A stretch of 64,000 bases of DNA from Vitellaria paradoxa (Eukaryota > Streptophyta > Magnoliopsida > Ericales > Sapotaceae), in the NCBI GenBank assembly GCA_019916065.1, contig CM034240.1, positions 51,174,372 through 51,238,371 of the forward strand. Direction: 5' to 3'. A program made the translations under genes and the position numbers. Below the pieces are notes generated by a model. The model was not told where the DNA came from, did not search any database, and was given only the letters and a program-made list of their open reading frames with translations. Every line of letters begins with the position of its first letter. The first letter of the stretch is position 1. Below, piece by piece: positions 38,202 through 47,836 of this stretch.

Positions 38202-38444
38202 AAAAAAAAAAAGGATTTAACCTCGAGAGATTCACTCCCTAGGTCAAACCCCTAGAGAGTGAATCTCTTTTGGTTTGTGCCACACATACCGGCCCCTCAA
38301 CATGTATAGCGGTCAATCGCGAACTCGCGTAGCGGCGGAGAGTCGGACCCACACCCAAGAACTGGATACGGTTCGTCCAGCCAAGGAGGCCCGTCCTACC
38401 AACCTTTACTACGCTTTGCGCCCGGGAGGCTGGCCCCAAGTTTT
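38202..38444 (-). mobile_element. SINE-like retroposon in A3 promoter
   Basis: A 243-base, GC-richer insert flanked by 17-base direct repeats starting AAACATCAACAATTG (38185-38201 and 38445-38461). The same place in A4 (about 51570 and 49670) is empty. The left end is an A run, so read on the minus strand the element ends in a T run, as some plant SINEs do. Near the left end it has a long stem, GAGATTCACTC and GAGTGAATCTC around a CCTAGG pair. I cannot find clear tRNA A and B boxes, so the family and orientation are uncertain. Confidence 0.65.
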
Positions 38445-38544
38445 AAACATCAACAATTGTTTCATTGAAAAGAAATGGTATATGCATTTTTTTTTTATTA
38501 TTAGCTTTTATTATTTCACGTTACGTTGTTTTCATTAAAATTAG

Positions 38545-38552
38545 TATAAAAG
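38545..38552 (+). promoter_or_regulatory. TATA box of A3
   Basis: TATAAAAG 69 bases before the A3 start codon; identical motif and near-identical spacing before A4. Confidence 0.6.
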
Positions 38553-38613
38553 CACCAAACAATATTCATCGAGTACAGAGCAGCCATTCCATTTTCATTC
38601 TGTACGAAAGAAG

Positions 38614-40950
38614 ATGGCCATTCCAATCCACGTAGCGTCCCTATTCCTCTTCCTCTGTTTTGCCTCCCAGGCCTACTCATCAATGCCATCGCAATTGTTT
38701 GATCATCCAAAGACTTTTATCATACACGTGTCCGAATCACACAAGCCCTCCGTCTTCACCTCCCATCGACTTTGGTATTCTTCCATCCTTCAATCGCTGC
38801 CCACCTTCTCTCCCAAAACTCCGAAGATTCTCTACACTTACGAACGTGCCGTCCATGCCTTCTCAGCCCACCTCACTGCCGCTCAGGCAGCGGAGCTCTG
38901 CAAGCTCCCCGGAATTATTTCCGTTCTCCCGGACGAGCTTCTCGAGATCCAAACCACACGTTCCCCTCACTTCCTTGGTCTCAATGATAGTTCCGGCCCC
39001 TGGCCCAACTCCAATTACGGCGAAGACATTATCATCGGAGTCTTCGACACCGGAATCTGGCCCGAACGGCCGAGTTTCTCTGACGAGGGACTCTCTCCGG
39101 TGCCGGACGATTGGAAAGGAGAATGCGAAACCGGGCCGGAGTTCAACGCTTCATCTTGTAATCGGAAAATCATTGGTGCTAGAGCCTACTACTCAGGATA
39201 TGAAGCTGCGAATGGAAGACTCGACGAATCGGAGGATTTAAAATCGCCGAGAGATACAGATGGACACGGGACCCACACGGCTTCCATAGCTGCTGGATCG
39301 CTAGTTCCGAATGCGAGCTTCTTTGGATACGGAGAAGGTGTAGCGAGCGGCCTGGCCGTCAAGGCGAGAATCGCCGTTTACAAGGTCTGTTGGAGTGGGG
39401 GTTGTTCAGAAGCCGACATTCTCGCCGGGATGGATCATGCCATTTCCGATGGCGTCCACGTCATTTCTTTCTCCATTGGATTCGGAGCTAAAACTAAACC
39501 TCGGGAGTACTACAATGATAACATTGCGATTGGATCTTTCGGAGCAGTCCGGCATGGAATTCTGTTTTCCTGCTCAGCAGGAAACTGCGGCCCGGGTCTT
39601 TACACCACCCGTAATCTTGCACCGTGGATGCTCTCCGTCGGAGCTTCCACAATCGATAGGGAGTTTAAGGCTGATGTTGTTCTTGGCAACGGTACGATCT
39701 TCGCCGGTAAATCACTCTATTCCGGTGATCCTCTTGGAGAATCGATACCACTCGTTTACGGTGGCGACAGTGGAGATAGCCAATGTCTCTCAGGGAAGCT
39801 TATTCCATCAAACGTCACCGGAAAAATTGTGATATGCGAAAGCGGAGGCAGCACCCCTGTAGAAAAGAGTATTGCCGTGAATTCATCCGGGGGCATCGGA
39901 ATGATACTGGTGAACTCTGCATCACGAGGAGATGGATTGGTTGCCTATTCTTACCTCATTCCGGCAACGATGGTCAGCTATAGCGACGGCAATAAGATCA
40001 AAACTTACGTCAAATCTGTTCCTGCGCCGACTGCGACAATCGTGTTCAAAGGAACGGTGATTGGGACTTCACCATCGTCTCCAAGAGTTGCGAGCTTCTC
40101 TAGCCGCGGTCCAAACAATCTAACGGCGGAGATTCTCAAACCGGACGTCATAGCTCCGGGTGTTGATATCCTGGCCGGTTGGACCGGTGCCACAAGCCCT
40201 AGTAAATTGGACACTGACCCGAGAAGGGTAGAATTCAACGTCGTATCGGGCACGTCCATGGCGTGTCCGCACGTGAGCGGGTTGGCTGCGTTGCTGCGCA
40301 AGATATACCCAGAGTGGACCCCAGCAGCCGTCAAATCTGCCCTCATGACAACGGCTTATAATGAAGATAATTCCGGGCATAGTATTAGGGATTCTGTCGA
40401 TGGGACAGCAACCACACCATTTAGCTACGGATCAGGACACGTGGACGCAATTAAAGCTCCTGATCCAGGGTTGGTTTACGATATGGACGATGGTGATTAC
40501 TTGTCATTTCTGTGCGCCATTGGATACAACCAGTCGCAAATTGCAGTTTTTCTGAGAGGGTCTGGTACGGTGAATTGCAGTGCACAGAACTTGTCTAGTC
40601 CGGGTGATCTGAATTATCCATCATTCTCTGTGGTGTTTGATTCGAGCAGAACGGTGGTGAAGTACAAGAGGGTGGTGACAAACGTTGGGAGTTGTCCGAA
40701 TTCGACTTTCAGTGTTACAGTGAGTGCTCCAACAGGTGTTGAGATCACAGTGTCTCCAACCGAACTTGTATTTAACGAGGATAACAAATCATTGTCCTAC
40801 CAAATCTCATTCACCAGTGTTGTTGGGTTGGGTGAATTACAAGATTATTCGCAGGCATTTGGGTCAATTGAGTGGTCTGACGGAACCCATCGAGTGAGGA
40901 GCCCAATTGCTGTGGTGTGGACCCAAGCTGGTTTAGTGGCGTCCATTTAA
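38614..40950 (+). CDS. SBT1.4-like: Subtilisin-like serine protease A3, SBT1.4-like
   Basis: Intact intronless 778-residue plant subtilase (peptidase S8), predicted to be secreted and to act in the cell wall space; natural substrate unknown. Residues 1-22 are a signal peptide, about 33-115 the I9 inhibitory prodomain ending near TTRSPHFLGL. The S8 domain has Asp145 (FDTGIW), His218 (HGTHTAS), oxyanion Asn324 (SAGNCGPG) and Ser548 (GTSMACPHVSG), with a PA insert at about 365-465. A Fn3-like domain runs from about 665 (DLNYPSFSVVF) to the end QAGLVASI. Length is usual for the family. The start is set by the match to A1, A2 and A4 and a good context (AAGATGGCC). Oddities are a Cys beside the oxyanion Asn where paralogs have Ser or Asn, and a Cys in AELCKLPG. 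Nearest known type is SBT1.4; this assignment is by recalled family motifs. Confidence 0.93.
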   Translation: MAIPIHVASLFLFLCFASQAYSSMPSQLFDHPKTFIIHVSESHKPSVFTSHRLWYSSILQSLPTFSPKTPKILYTYERAVHAFSAHLTAAQAAELCKLPGIISVLPDELLEIQTTRSPHFLGLNDSSGPWPNSNYGEDIIIGVFDTGIWPERPSFSDEGLSPVPDDWKGECETGPEFNASSCNRKIIGARAYYSGYEAANGRLDESEDLKSPRDTDGHGTHTASIAAGSLVPNASFFGYGEGVASGLAVKARIAVYKVCWSGGCSEADILAGMDHAISDGVHVISFSIGFGAKTKPREYYNDNIAIGSFGAVRHGILFSCSAGNCGPGLYTTRNLAPWMLSVGASTIDREFKADVVLGNGTIFAGKSLYSGDPLGESIPLVYGGDSGDSQCLSGKLIPSNVTGKIVICESGGSTPVEKSIAVNSSGGIGMILVNSASRGDGLVAYSYLIPATMVSYSDGNKIKTYVKSVPAPTATIVFKGTVIGTSPSSPRVASFSSRGPNNLTAEILKPDVIAPGVDILAGWTGATSPSKLDTDPRRVEFNVVSGTSMACPHVSGLAALLRKIYPEWTPAAVKSALMTTAYNEDNSGHSIRDSVDGTATTPFSYGSGHVDAIKAPDPGLVYDMDDGDYLSFLCAIGYNQSQIAVFLRGSGTVNCSAQNLSSPGDLNYPSFSVVFDSSRTVVKYKRVVTNVGSCPNSTFSVTVSAPTGVEITVSPTELVFNEDNKSLSYQISFTSVVGLGELQDYSQAFGSIEWSDGTHRVRSPIAVVWTQAGLVASI

Positions 40951-41126
40951 ATGAGGAGCTTGGCCTTAAATATGTGCTTTTATAATAAGATGTTCAAGCT
41001 TGGTTGCTTGTAATACCTGTTTGTCATTCTAATGAAATATTATAATAGGATGTTCAGTTGTTTGACATCATCATCAAAAAAAAAAAAAATGTTTAATAAG
41101 AAAAAATTGTACCAAAGTTACATAGC
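40951..41126 (+). other. A3 3' flank
   Basis: The 3' sequence found after A1 and A2, but the AATAAA there reads AATACC here (41014-41019). An A run at about 41077-41089 and GTACCAAAGTTACATAGCA lead into the B2 fragment. Confidence 0.5.
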
Positions 41127-41443
41127 AGTGGTTTTCTTTTTCCAAGGGTTGCAAGTTCTTCGAGCGGAGGACCAAACAATTTGACGGCGAAGATTCTCAA
41201 ACCGGACGTAATAGCCCCGGGAGTCGATATCTTTTGCGGTTGGACCGGTTACTCAATTCCGACGGATTTGGACGTCAACCCGAGAAGGATGCAATTCAAT
41301 ATCATCTCAGGCGCCTCTATGTCTTGCCGGCACGTGAGCGGGTTGGCTGCGATGCTTTGCAAAATGGACCCAGATTGGTCCCCAGCTGCCATAAAATCTG
41401 CCCTCGATCAAAACATACAATTTAGACAATTCGAATCGCAGTA

Positions 41444-41753
41444 TGTTATGGAGCTTTGGGGAGAACTGCTGAATCGAAGAAGAGATGAGGAAGCGATGAA
41501 GGAAGCTGTACCTGAAATTAGAAGCTTAGCTGAATAAATAGAATTGTGTCATTTAGTGTCTTGTTAGTTGCACAAGTTGTTGCAGCAGACTTGATCTGTT
41601 GCCTTTGGTTTGGATTTAATCCAACGATAGATAGGTGTCTTCTTTTCCTATAAAGTCTCGAGCTCACACTGTCTGTACATCATCCGAAATTCTGTTAATC
41701 GAATTGAATCCAATTGCTTCCGTGTGTAGCTGATTTTCATTCAATCCATAGCA
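41444..41753 (+). repeat. 5' LTR of chromovirus
   Basis: 310 bases, TG...CA termini, direct repeat of 43597-43906. A TATAAAG motif at about 41650 may be the LTR promoter. Confidence 0.9.
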
Positions 41754-41770
41754 TTAGTATCAGAGCCTGG
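41754..41770 (+). other. Primer-binding site
   Basis: TTAGTATCAGAGCCTGG directly after the 5' LTR resembles TGGTATCAGAGC, the site complementary to the 3' end of initiator tRNA-Met used by many plant LTR retrotransposons. Confidence 0.8.
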
Positions 41771-41781
41771 TGGCTCTGACC

Positions 41782-42771
41782 ATGGTAGAGGGTTTGCAAT
41801 CTCAGGATATTAAGAAGCTCGAAACTCTTTCTGAAATGAAAAGTTTGGTCACGGGGCTAAGCATTCAACACGTCGAAACGATGAATAAGTTGCCAGTGGA
41901 AGACATGAGTAGTGGTTCTACTACAAGATTCAACCATGGAGGTTCCGCAACAAGAAGAGAAGATTACCAACTGCCCACCAAATTCACTAGAATTGAGTTC
42001 CCTAAGTTTGATGGAACCAATTTTACGAGGTGGTTATATAGATGTAATCAATTTTTTGAGTTCGATGCTACGCCAAAAGAATCGAAGGTGCGAATTACTT
42101 CAATTCACATGGAAGGAAAAGCTATGGAATGGCACCAGGTCTACTCTAAGGTTAGGAAGGATCTCTCTAAGGTGAAGTGGAAGGATTTTGTTTTAGCTCT
42201 CAATATGAGATTTGGGGAGTCTGTATATGCAGATCCTATGGGGGACTTAAAAAACTTACAGTAAACTGGTTCAGTACAGAAATATTTGGATGCTTTTGAT
42301 CATTTGTTCAACAGGGTTGAATTTCCGAAGGACTACACTATCAGTTGCTTCCTTGTAGGTCTCAGAGAGGAAATTAGCCTTCCTGTGAGGATGTTCAAGC
42401 CTCCAAACATGCAGACAGCTTACTCATTGGCCAAGTTACAGGAGGACATTGTCATAGCCTCTAAAAATCCATCTCAATCCTCTTCAAAACATACAACCAA
42501 CCCTTGCAAAATACTGTATAACCAACCTACCCCTAAAACTAATTCCTCTAATGTAACCACCACCATACAGCATAAACATTCCAGCTATTCAATTACTAGT
42601 GACCAATCCCAAAACAAAACACCTACCAATCCAAAACCTCATGATCCTACGCCTGTTAATCAAAATAGAAGAAGTCTCACTAGCAAAGAGATGGATGAGA
42701 GACGTGCAAAAAACTTACGTTGCTGGTGTGATGATAAGTTTGTTTTTGGCTATAAGTGCAAAAAGAAATAG
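41782..42771 (+). pseudogene. Chromovirus gag with in-frame stop
   Basis: One reading frame encodes a gag-type capsid protein: TRIEFPKFDGTNFTRWLYRC, then AMEWHQVYSKVRK and NMRFGESVYADPMGDLKNLQ, the retrotransposon gag core. A TAA at 42262-42264 interrupts it, and the same frame goes on with YLDAFDHLFNRV and the LVGLREEI motif to 42771. The end (RCWCDDKFVFGYKCKKK) is a degraded nucleic-acid-binding knuckle. The ATG at 41782 (MVEGLQSQ) is the likely start; 41770 is not an ATG start in context. Confidence 0.8.
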
Positions 42772-42825
42772 ATATATCTCTTTGAAGTTCAAGATGAAGA
42801 GAACAAGGAAGATAATCAATCTGCT

Positions 42826-43230
42826 GTGGAAGTAGATCAAGTAATTCCTCAATTTTCAATCTATGCACTCACTGGACTTTCCAATTTTCAAACAATGAGA
42901 CTTGTGGGGTATACGGGGCATGAGAAGATTTATATCCTAGTGAACTCTGGAAGTACACACTATTTCCTAGATCATAAGATAGTTAAGAAGCTCGGTTATG
43001 TAGTGGAGTCCATTCCTATTATGGGAGTGTCTACAGCCAATGGGACCACCCTCTGTTGTACTGGTTTATGTCCCAAATTTTGTTGGAAATTTAAGGGAGA
43101 TGAGTTTGTAATAGATGCTATGGTGGTACCCTTGGATAGTTATGACATGATCTTAGGGGTACAATGGCTGATCACTTTAGGGAATGTTGTGAGCAAACTA
43201 TCAGGAGCTAAAAAAGAGTTTCCTTTTTAA
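42826..43230 (+). pseudogene. Chromovirus aspartic protease fragment
   Basis: 134 codons resembling the retropepsin-like region of chromoviruses: ILVNSGSTHYFLD followed by SYDMILGVQWL. The catalytic Asp of DSGST is Asn here (codon 42943), which should abolish activity. It is in a different frame from gag and ends where reverse transcriptase should begin. Confidence 0.75.
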
Positions 43231-43420
43231 TGGAAAATGTTACACTCTCCAAGGGGACAGAAGGAAACCAGAAGGCAGCAATTATCCACAATTGTCCAAT
43301 TGTACAAGGTTTGACAAATTATTGGAGGAGGCAAGCCTGGTGTCACAACTGAAAAAAGCTTCTGCAACTAACCCCTTCACTCCTTTGGCTACCTTTGTTA
43401 ATCACCTAACCACCTACTAG

Positions 43421-43585
43421 CCTCAAGCTATTTTGAATAGAAGATTGGCTAAGAGAGGAAATTCAGCAGCAACTCAAATACTTATCCATTGGAAGGAGCT
43501 TCCTCAATCAGAAGCCACTTGGGAATTTACTGCAGACATTAGGGCTAGACTTCCTTGGTTCTCCCTTGAGGACAAGGGATTTTGA
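43421..43585 (+). pseudogene. Chromodomain-type integrase C-terminus remnant
   Basis: Reads ILNRRLAKRGNSAATQILIH and WKELPQSEATWE, then LPWFSLEDKGF and a stop. This is the C-terminal chromodomain-like end of integrase in Ty3/gypsy chromoviruses, which targets integration to certain chromatin. It lies only about 190 bases after the protease, showing the large internal deletion. Confidence 0.8.
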
Positions 43586-43593
43586 AGAGGGGG
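43584..43593 (+). other. Polypurine tract
   Basis: GAAGAGGGGG just upstream of the 3' LTR, the usual plus-strand priming site of LTR retrotransposons. Confidence 0.7.
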
Positions 43594-43596
43594 TAT

Positions 43597-43906
43597 TATT
43601 ATGGAGCTTTGGGGAAGACTACTGAATTGAAGAAGAGATGAGGAAGCGAGGAAGGAGGCTGTACCTGAAATTAGAAGCTTAGCCGAATAAATAGAACAGT
43701 TTCGTTTAGTGCCTTGTTAGTTGCACAAGTTGTTGTAGCAGACTTGATCTGTTGCCTTTGGTTTGGATTTAATCCAACGGTTGATAGGTATCTTTTTTTC
43801 CTATAAAGCCTCGAGCTCACACAGTCTGTACATCATCTGAAATTCTATTAATCGAATTGAATCCAATTACTTTTGTGTGAAGCTGATTTTCATTCAATCT
43901 ATAGCA
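43597..43906 (+). repeat. 3' LTR of chromovirus
   Basis: Direct repeat of 41444-41753; starts TATTATGG (TG mutated to TA) and ends ATAGCA before the CAGTA target duplication. Confidence 0.9.
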
Positions 43907-44290
43907 CAGTAGTACGGATACTGCCACTCGTAACAAGTCAACACCATTTATCCACGGGTCAAGACAGGTAGATCTTAATGAAGCGCTTGATCCTGGGTTG
44001 GTTTAAGTTGTGGGCGAGAATGATTACGTGGTATTCCTGTGTGTAATTGGATCCGATGCAGAAAAATTGTTGTATTTCTTAGAGGGTCTGGTACGGTCGA
44101 TTGCGATGCACAGGGATTGGGTAATTCGGGTGATCTAAATTATCCATCCTTCTCCATTGTGTTTGATTCGAACAGAAGTGTGGTAAAATACGAGAGGGTA
44201 GTGAGCTTGTGCTTAACAAAGAGAACAAAACGGGATCGTATGAAGTCACTTTCATTAGTGTTGCTGGATGGGTGGATAAATCCCGAAGAG

Positions 44291-45730
44291 GGGGTCTGCA
44301 GTCGACCCCGACTGCAACAGTTGGAGTTGCTGGTGAGATGGCGTCATTTGACCCCCTTTTTTTTTCTCTTCCAACGTTTAGCCCCTTTTTGTCCAGAGAG
44401 ACCTCCCAAAAAATTCGAAAAATCTCACGCCCACTCAAGTAAGCTGGAAAACGAAAGCGGAGGAAGAAAAATCAAAAGTTTTTGAGCCCACTCTCTGATC
44501 ATAATGTAATGGCCGATTTGCAAAGAACTCATGGCCATCGATTGAGTTGTCAACGGTTTGATCAGACCAATTGTCCTGCAGCCTTGTTCGGCGATGAGAG
44601 TGACATTATTGAAGTTGAAGAAAGGTTTAGGGTTATTGAGAGAAAGAGGGGTTTTGAGCACAATTGGAGGAATCTAATATCATTTTCCATTGTTTGATCA
44701 TATCAATTTTGGGGAAAAACTTCTATTCTCGTCCTTGTGGTTTTCAATTGGTTCCATTACAGTTTTGTTGTTTAGCAAATTGGTTGATAACTAGCAAATC
44801 CCTTCACTTGTAGTTCGATTTCCACGCAAAGTGGGATATTTGTCTCGATTTGGGTCTCCGTTGATTCATTTACTCCTCCATCGCTGGTGCCATTGGCAGT
44901 CTTCCTCTCTTCAGATTAGGTCAAGTTGCAGGTAGACAAAGTTAGACATTCATTCGAAAGCATTATTGTTTTGGATTATTTGATTGCACGAGAGCAAAGC
45001 ACAAGCCTTTGATGGTTCAAGGTTGTCTGTGTCATTAGTTTTATTGTTATGAACAGACTTCTGGAAAACTATTTGATGTTCTTGTAATGGGTAACGTTCG
45101 AATTGGTGAATAAATTACAATTTCTTGGTGCACTTTCAATGGCTATAATTTTATAAAATACATGCTTTGGTTGCTAGTGCTTAGCTTTTGACTTAATCAA
45201 CATTTTTTTTTAGTTCATTAAGGCTCATAGAGGATTGTTGTATCTCATTGGAAGTATGTGATTTTTGAATGCAAAGGAAAGAGTTTAAATTCCTAAGAGA
45301 TTTTTGAGATTTGTACCATTGCTTACTAATATTTGATTTAGTGCTTGTTAGACGATAAACTTGCCGCAATGTGATAAAAATTGCTTTGTTGCATTATTTG
45401 TGCAGTGCATTATCTAGGTTTTGAGATCGTGCTTTCTTATGTGCAAACACATAATTGTCATATTCAACAGTGAAAACATGACATACCAGAGAAATTTTTA
45501 CGGCTCCATGAATTTCTAATTCATTTATTTGTTGTGAATTGAGAAATAAAGAGGTGATTTTTTTTGGTAAGTAAAATATATATGAGTTGAGGCAGATGAT
45601 ACAATGAGTTAAGGCAAGGAAGAGGTTGACGATAGCAATTTTTTTTTTTTTTTGAAAGGTTTGAGGATAACAATTGTATAAAAAAATTTAGTGTATTTTT
45701 TCAGAAATTATGGCTTTCTAGTCTTGCAGA
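44291..45730. other. Copy-2 spacer after B2
   Basis: Close match to 28767-30230. Includes the left arm (44440-44700) of the inverted repeat seen at 28945. The frame at 44482-44697 (DLQRTHGHRLSCQRFDQTNC) is not recognised and is broken in the other copies. Confidence 0.6.
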
Positions 45731-47558
45731 CACTACTAGAATAAGAAGCATTGGCGCAACTACAATCGGGCAACCGTTGGAGGCGGTCGCAAATAATGGT
45801 ATTAGCGACTGCCTGAAGCAATCGCTACGGCGGTCGCAAAAAGTCCTCATAAAACCTCCTAACAGCTTCTTTTCCCCTTATTTTTCTCAGCATTTCCCTC
45901 TTTCTTTTCATCTCCCGCGTTGCCTCCTGCGTTTTCCCTGCTTTTGCCCACTGCCGTAGCTCACGCCGCCTTGCTCACGCCGGTGCCATTGTCTCGGTGA
46001 GCACTCTCTCTTTCTCCCTCGGTTCCTCTCATCTCTCTCTCCTTATCTCTGATTTTGCCATTGTAAGAACTGATAACTCCCTTCCTCTCCCTCTCTCTCT
46101 CTCCCTCTCCTTCTCTCTCTTGCAAATTAGAAAAATCGGACCTTGGGTTTTAATCTTCTCTCTCTCTAGAATTTTTTGAGGTGTTTTAGACTGTCAAAAA
46201 ATGTGTGTTATTTCCCCTCTTTTCTTTTGGATTAATCTGGTGACAAAGAACTTCAAAGAAAAATCAATTAAGAATTAAAAACTAAAAGCTTTATTCAACA
46301 GAGACTCAAAAAGATTAACAAAACTATCATTCGAAGTCTGAAAATACGAAGTACACATGCTTTAGGTCTTCTAAAAAATTAAAAACTGTGAGAAAAAAAA
46401 TAAGAGAAGAAGTAGCAAGGATTGAATACTTCTTATTCTAAATCGAGATCAAGGAAGTAATTTCACGTATTCGTCTTCTTTCGACTCCGATTTTAGTTTG
46501 TCTTGTTTCGACTTCAGTTTCAGGCTTTCAAAAATAGATTAGATCCAGATCTTTTTTTCTTTCTCAAATTTTTCTCTTCCCCTCTTCTAAACGGTAGATT
46601 ATTGCTAAAAATAATTGTTAACAAATTTGAAAGAAGAAAATTGAAGCAATAACTCTGCGGAAGTGAACGGAACAAAGAGTCTTGAGGAAGATGATTTGAA
46701 CACAGCGAAGCGTGTGGAGCGTTTGGAGGAAGGTTGGAGACAATTAATTGCTTCTTGAACCACTAAAGAGAGTTGATTTGATTTGGCGGTGGGGTAGGTG
46801 GCTGGGTTTCTTGGGAGTTGGGAGATGAACAGAGGCTTTGAGTTGATATTGTAAGTAATAAATGATATATAAATGTAATTATATAATTTACAATTTTAAT
46901 ATATAAGTATAATATATTATATTTTAATATAATATATTAAAATATTTGATTTATTAAAAAAATTTAAAATTAATAGGAAAGTAACGTTTGTTGAAATTTG
47001 ATTAAAATATTTTTAAAAATTGATAAAAATTAAATTTTTTCTTATTTTTTTTATGTTCTTAAGGATCCAAATATCACTTAAATTATATTACTTATTTCAT
47101 AAGTTATTAATTAAGTATTACTATTATATTTGATATATAAACAAAAATATTAATGGTTTTAAAAATTTATACAAAATTAAATTATAACAAATTTAGCATT
47201 ATATAATTAATAATATTGTTATATTAATATTTTTTTATCAAATTGAATTATAATAAATTTAGCATTATATAATTAATAAAATTATACTTTTAGTGATTGC
47301 CATGGCAGTCGCTAAAACTCACTTAGACGGTCGCTAATAGTCCCTCAAACGGGCTCAAAAGGGATCGCTAATAACTATTAGCGACCGCTAAGTAGCGGTC
47401 GCTAATAGTTAGCGACCGCCAAGTCGCGGTCGCTAATAGTTATTAGCGACGAAGTTTCGGCGGCCCTCCAATGGCGGTCGCTAAAGATTATTAGCGACCG
47501 CTTATTCACTTTTAGCAACTGCCAGTGGCGGTCGCTAATACTCATTTTTCTACTAGTG
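45731..47558. mobile_element. CACTA transposon, non-autonomous, 1.83 kb
   Basis: Ends CACTACTAGAA and TTCTACTAGTG are inverted, flanked by the 3-base duplication AGA (45728-45730 and 47559-47561). The empty site is at 30234-30236 in copy 1. Subterminal repeats of TAGCGACCGC and GCGGTCGCTA are packed at both ends (about 45770-45840 and 47295-47540), as in En/Spm-type elements where transposase binds. No transposase is encoded. The pyrimidine-rich part at 45845-46190, with a CT run, may be captured host sequence, but no gene is recognised in it. Confidence 0.92.
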
Positions 47559-47836
47559 AGATGTGTTGCTTAATAACTAGTGAGGAAAAAAGATAATTAG
47601 TTTTACACCTTCTTCTTGCTTTGCTTTAGCTTTTTCTTTAATAGAAAAATGAAACCCCTTTTTTTAAACTGTAATTGGTGCTCACATTTCAACTTTCCCT
47701 TAGTAGCCAAATGAGCTTATGTTTTCTCAATGACTGTATTTTTTCAAACCTCTTCCTTAGATTTTTGTAAATGAGGTGGATTTTTCTCAAATTATTTTGG
47801 CACTTAGTCTCATGGTTTCCTCCTAATAAGATCGAT
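47559..47836. other. End of B2-side spacer in copy 2
   Basis: Match to 30234-30511. At 47836/47837 it jumps to a match of 36341, the deletion join of copy 2, with only the short overlap ATA. Confidence 0.7.

Larger units (their letters stand above)
28127..41126 (+). repeat. Segmental duplication, copy 1 (B1 3' part to A3)
   Basis: This block of about 13.0 kb, from the B1 internal breakpoint (AGCGGTGGTTTTC) through the spacer and A3 to its 3' flank, is repeated as 41127-54240. The boundary motif AGC-GTGGTTTTCTTTTTCC marks all three copy starts (28127, 41127, 54241). Confidence 0.8.
41444..43906 (+). mobile_element. Ty3/gypsy chromovirus, internally deleted, with LTRs and TSD
   Basis: Complete insertion of 2463 bases flanked by CAGTA (41439-41443 and 43907-43911). 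The unoccupied site is at 28394-28398 in B1. 5' LTR 41444-41753 (TGTTATGG...ATAGCA), primer-binding site next to it, gag, a protease fragment, a chromodomain-type C-terminus, a polypurine tract and 3' LTR 43597-43906. Reverse transcriptase, RNase H and the integrase core are missing, so it depends on other elements. By eye the LTRs differ at about 27 of 310 positions, so the insertion is old. Confidence 0.92.
41127..44290 (+). pseudogene. Subtilase B2, 3' fragment split by a retrotransposon
   Basis: Starts at the same breakpoint as the B1 internal deletion. 41139-41443 reads [40 protein letters not shown] (Ser kept) and [11 protein letters not shown], then is cut by the insertion at 41444-43906. 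43912-44290 continues with FIHG-like, a stop in place of the VYD segment, GDLNYPSFSIVF and the same roughly 100-base loss in the Fn3-like part as B1. It has no signal peptide, prodomain, Asp or His. It is a duplicated piece of an already decayed B gene. Confidence 0.85.

Noticed and set aside
41181..41537. 118-codon protease-retrotransposon fusion protein
   Set aside because: It is B2 pseudogene sequence running by chance into the 5' LTR; begins at a non-ATG codon and has no promoter of its own.
44482..44697. 71-codon frame reading DLQRTHGHRLSCQRFDQTNC as a gene
   Set aside because: The equivalent frames at 29000 and on the minus strand at 31200 are broken by stops; no recognised domain.
45777..45959. 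60-codon frame inside the CACTA element as transposase
   Set aside because: Too short and proline/serine-rich, with no transposase motif.
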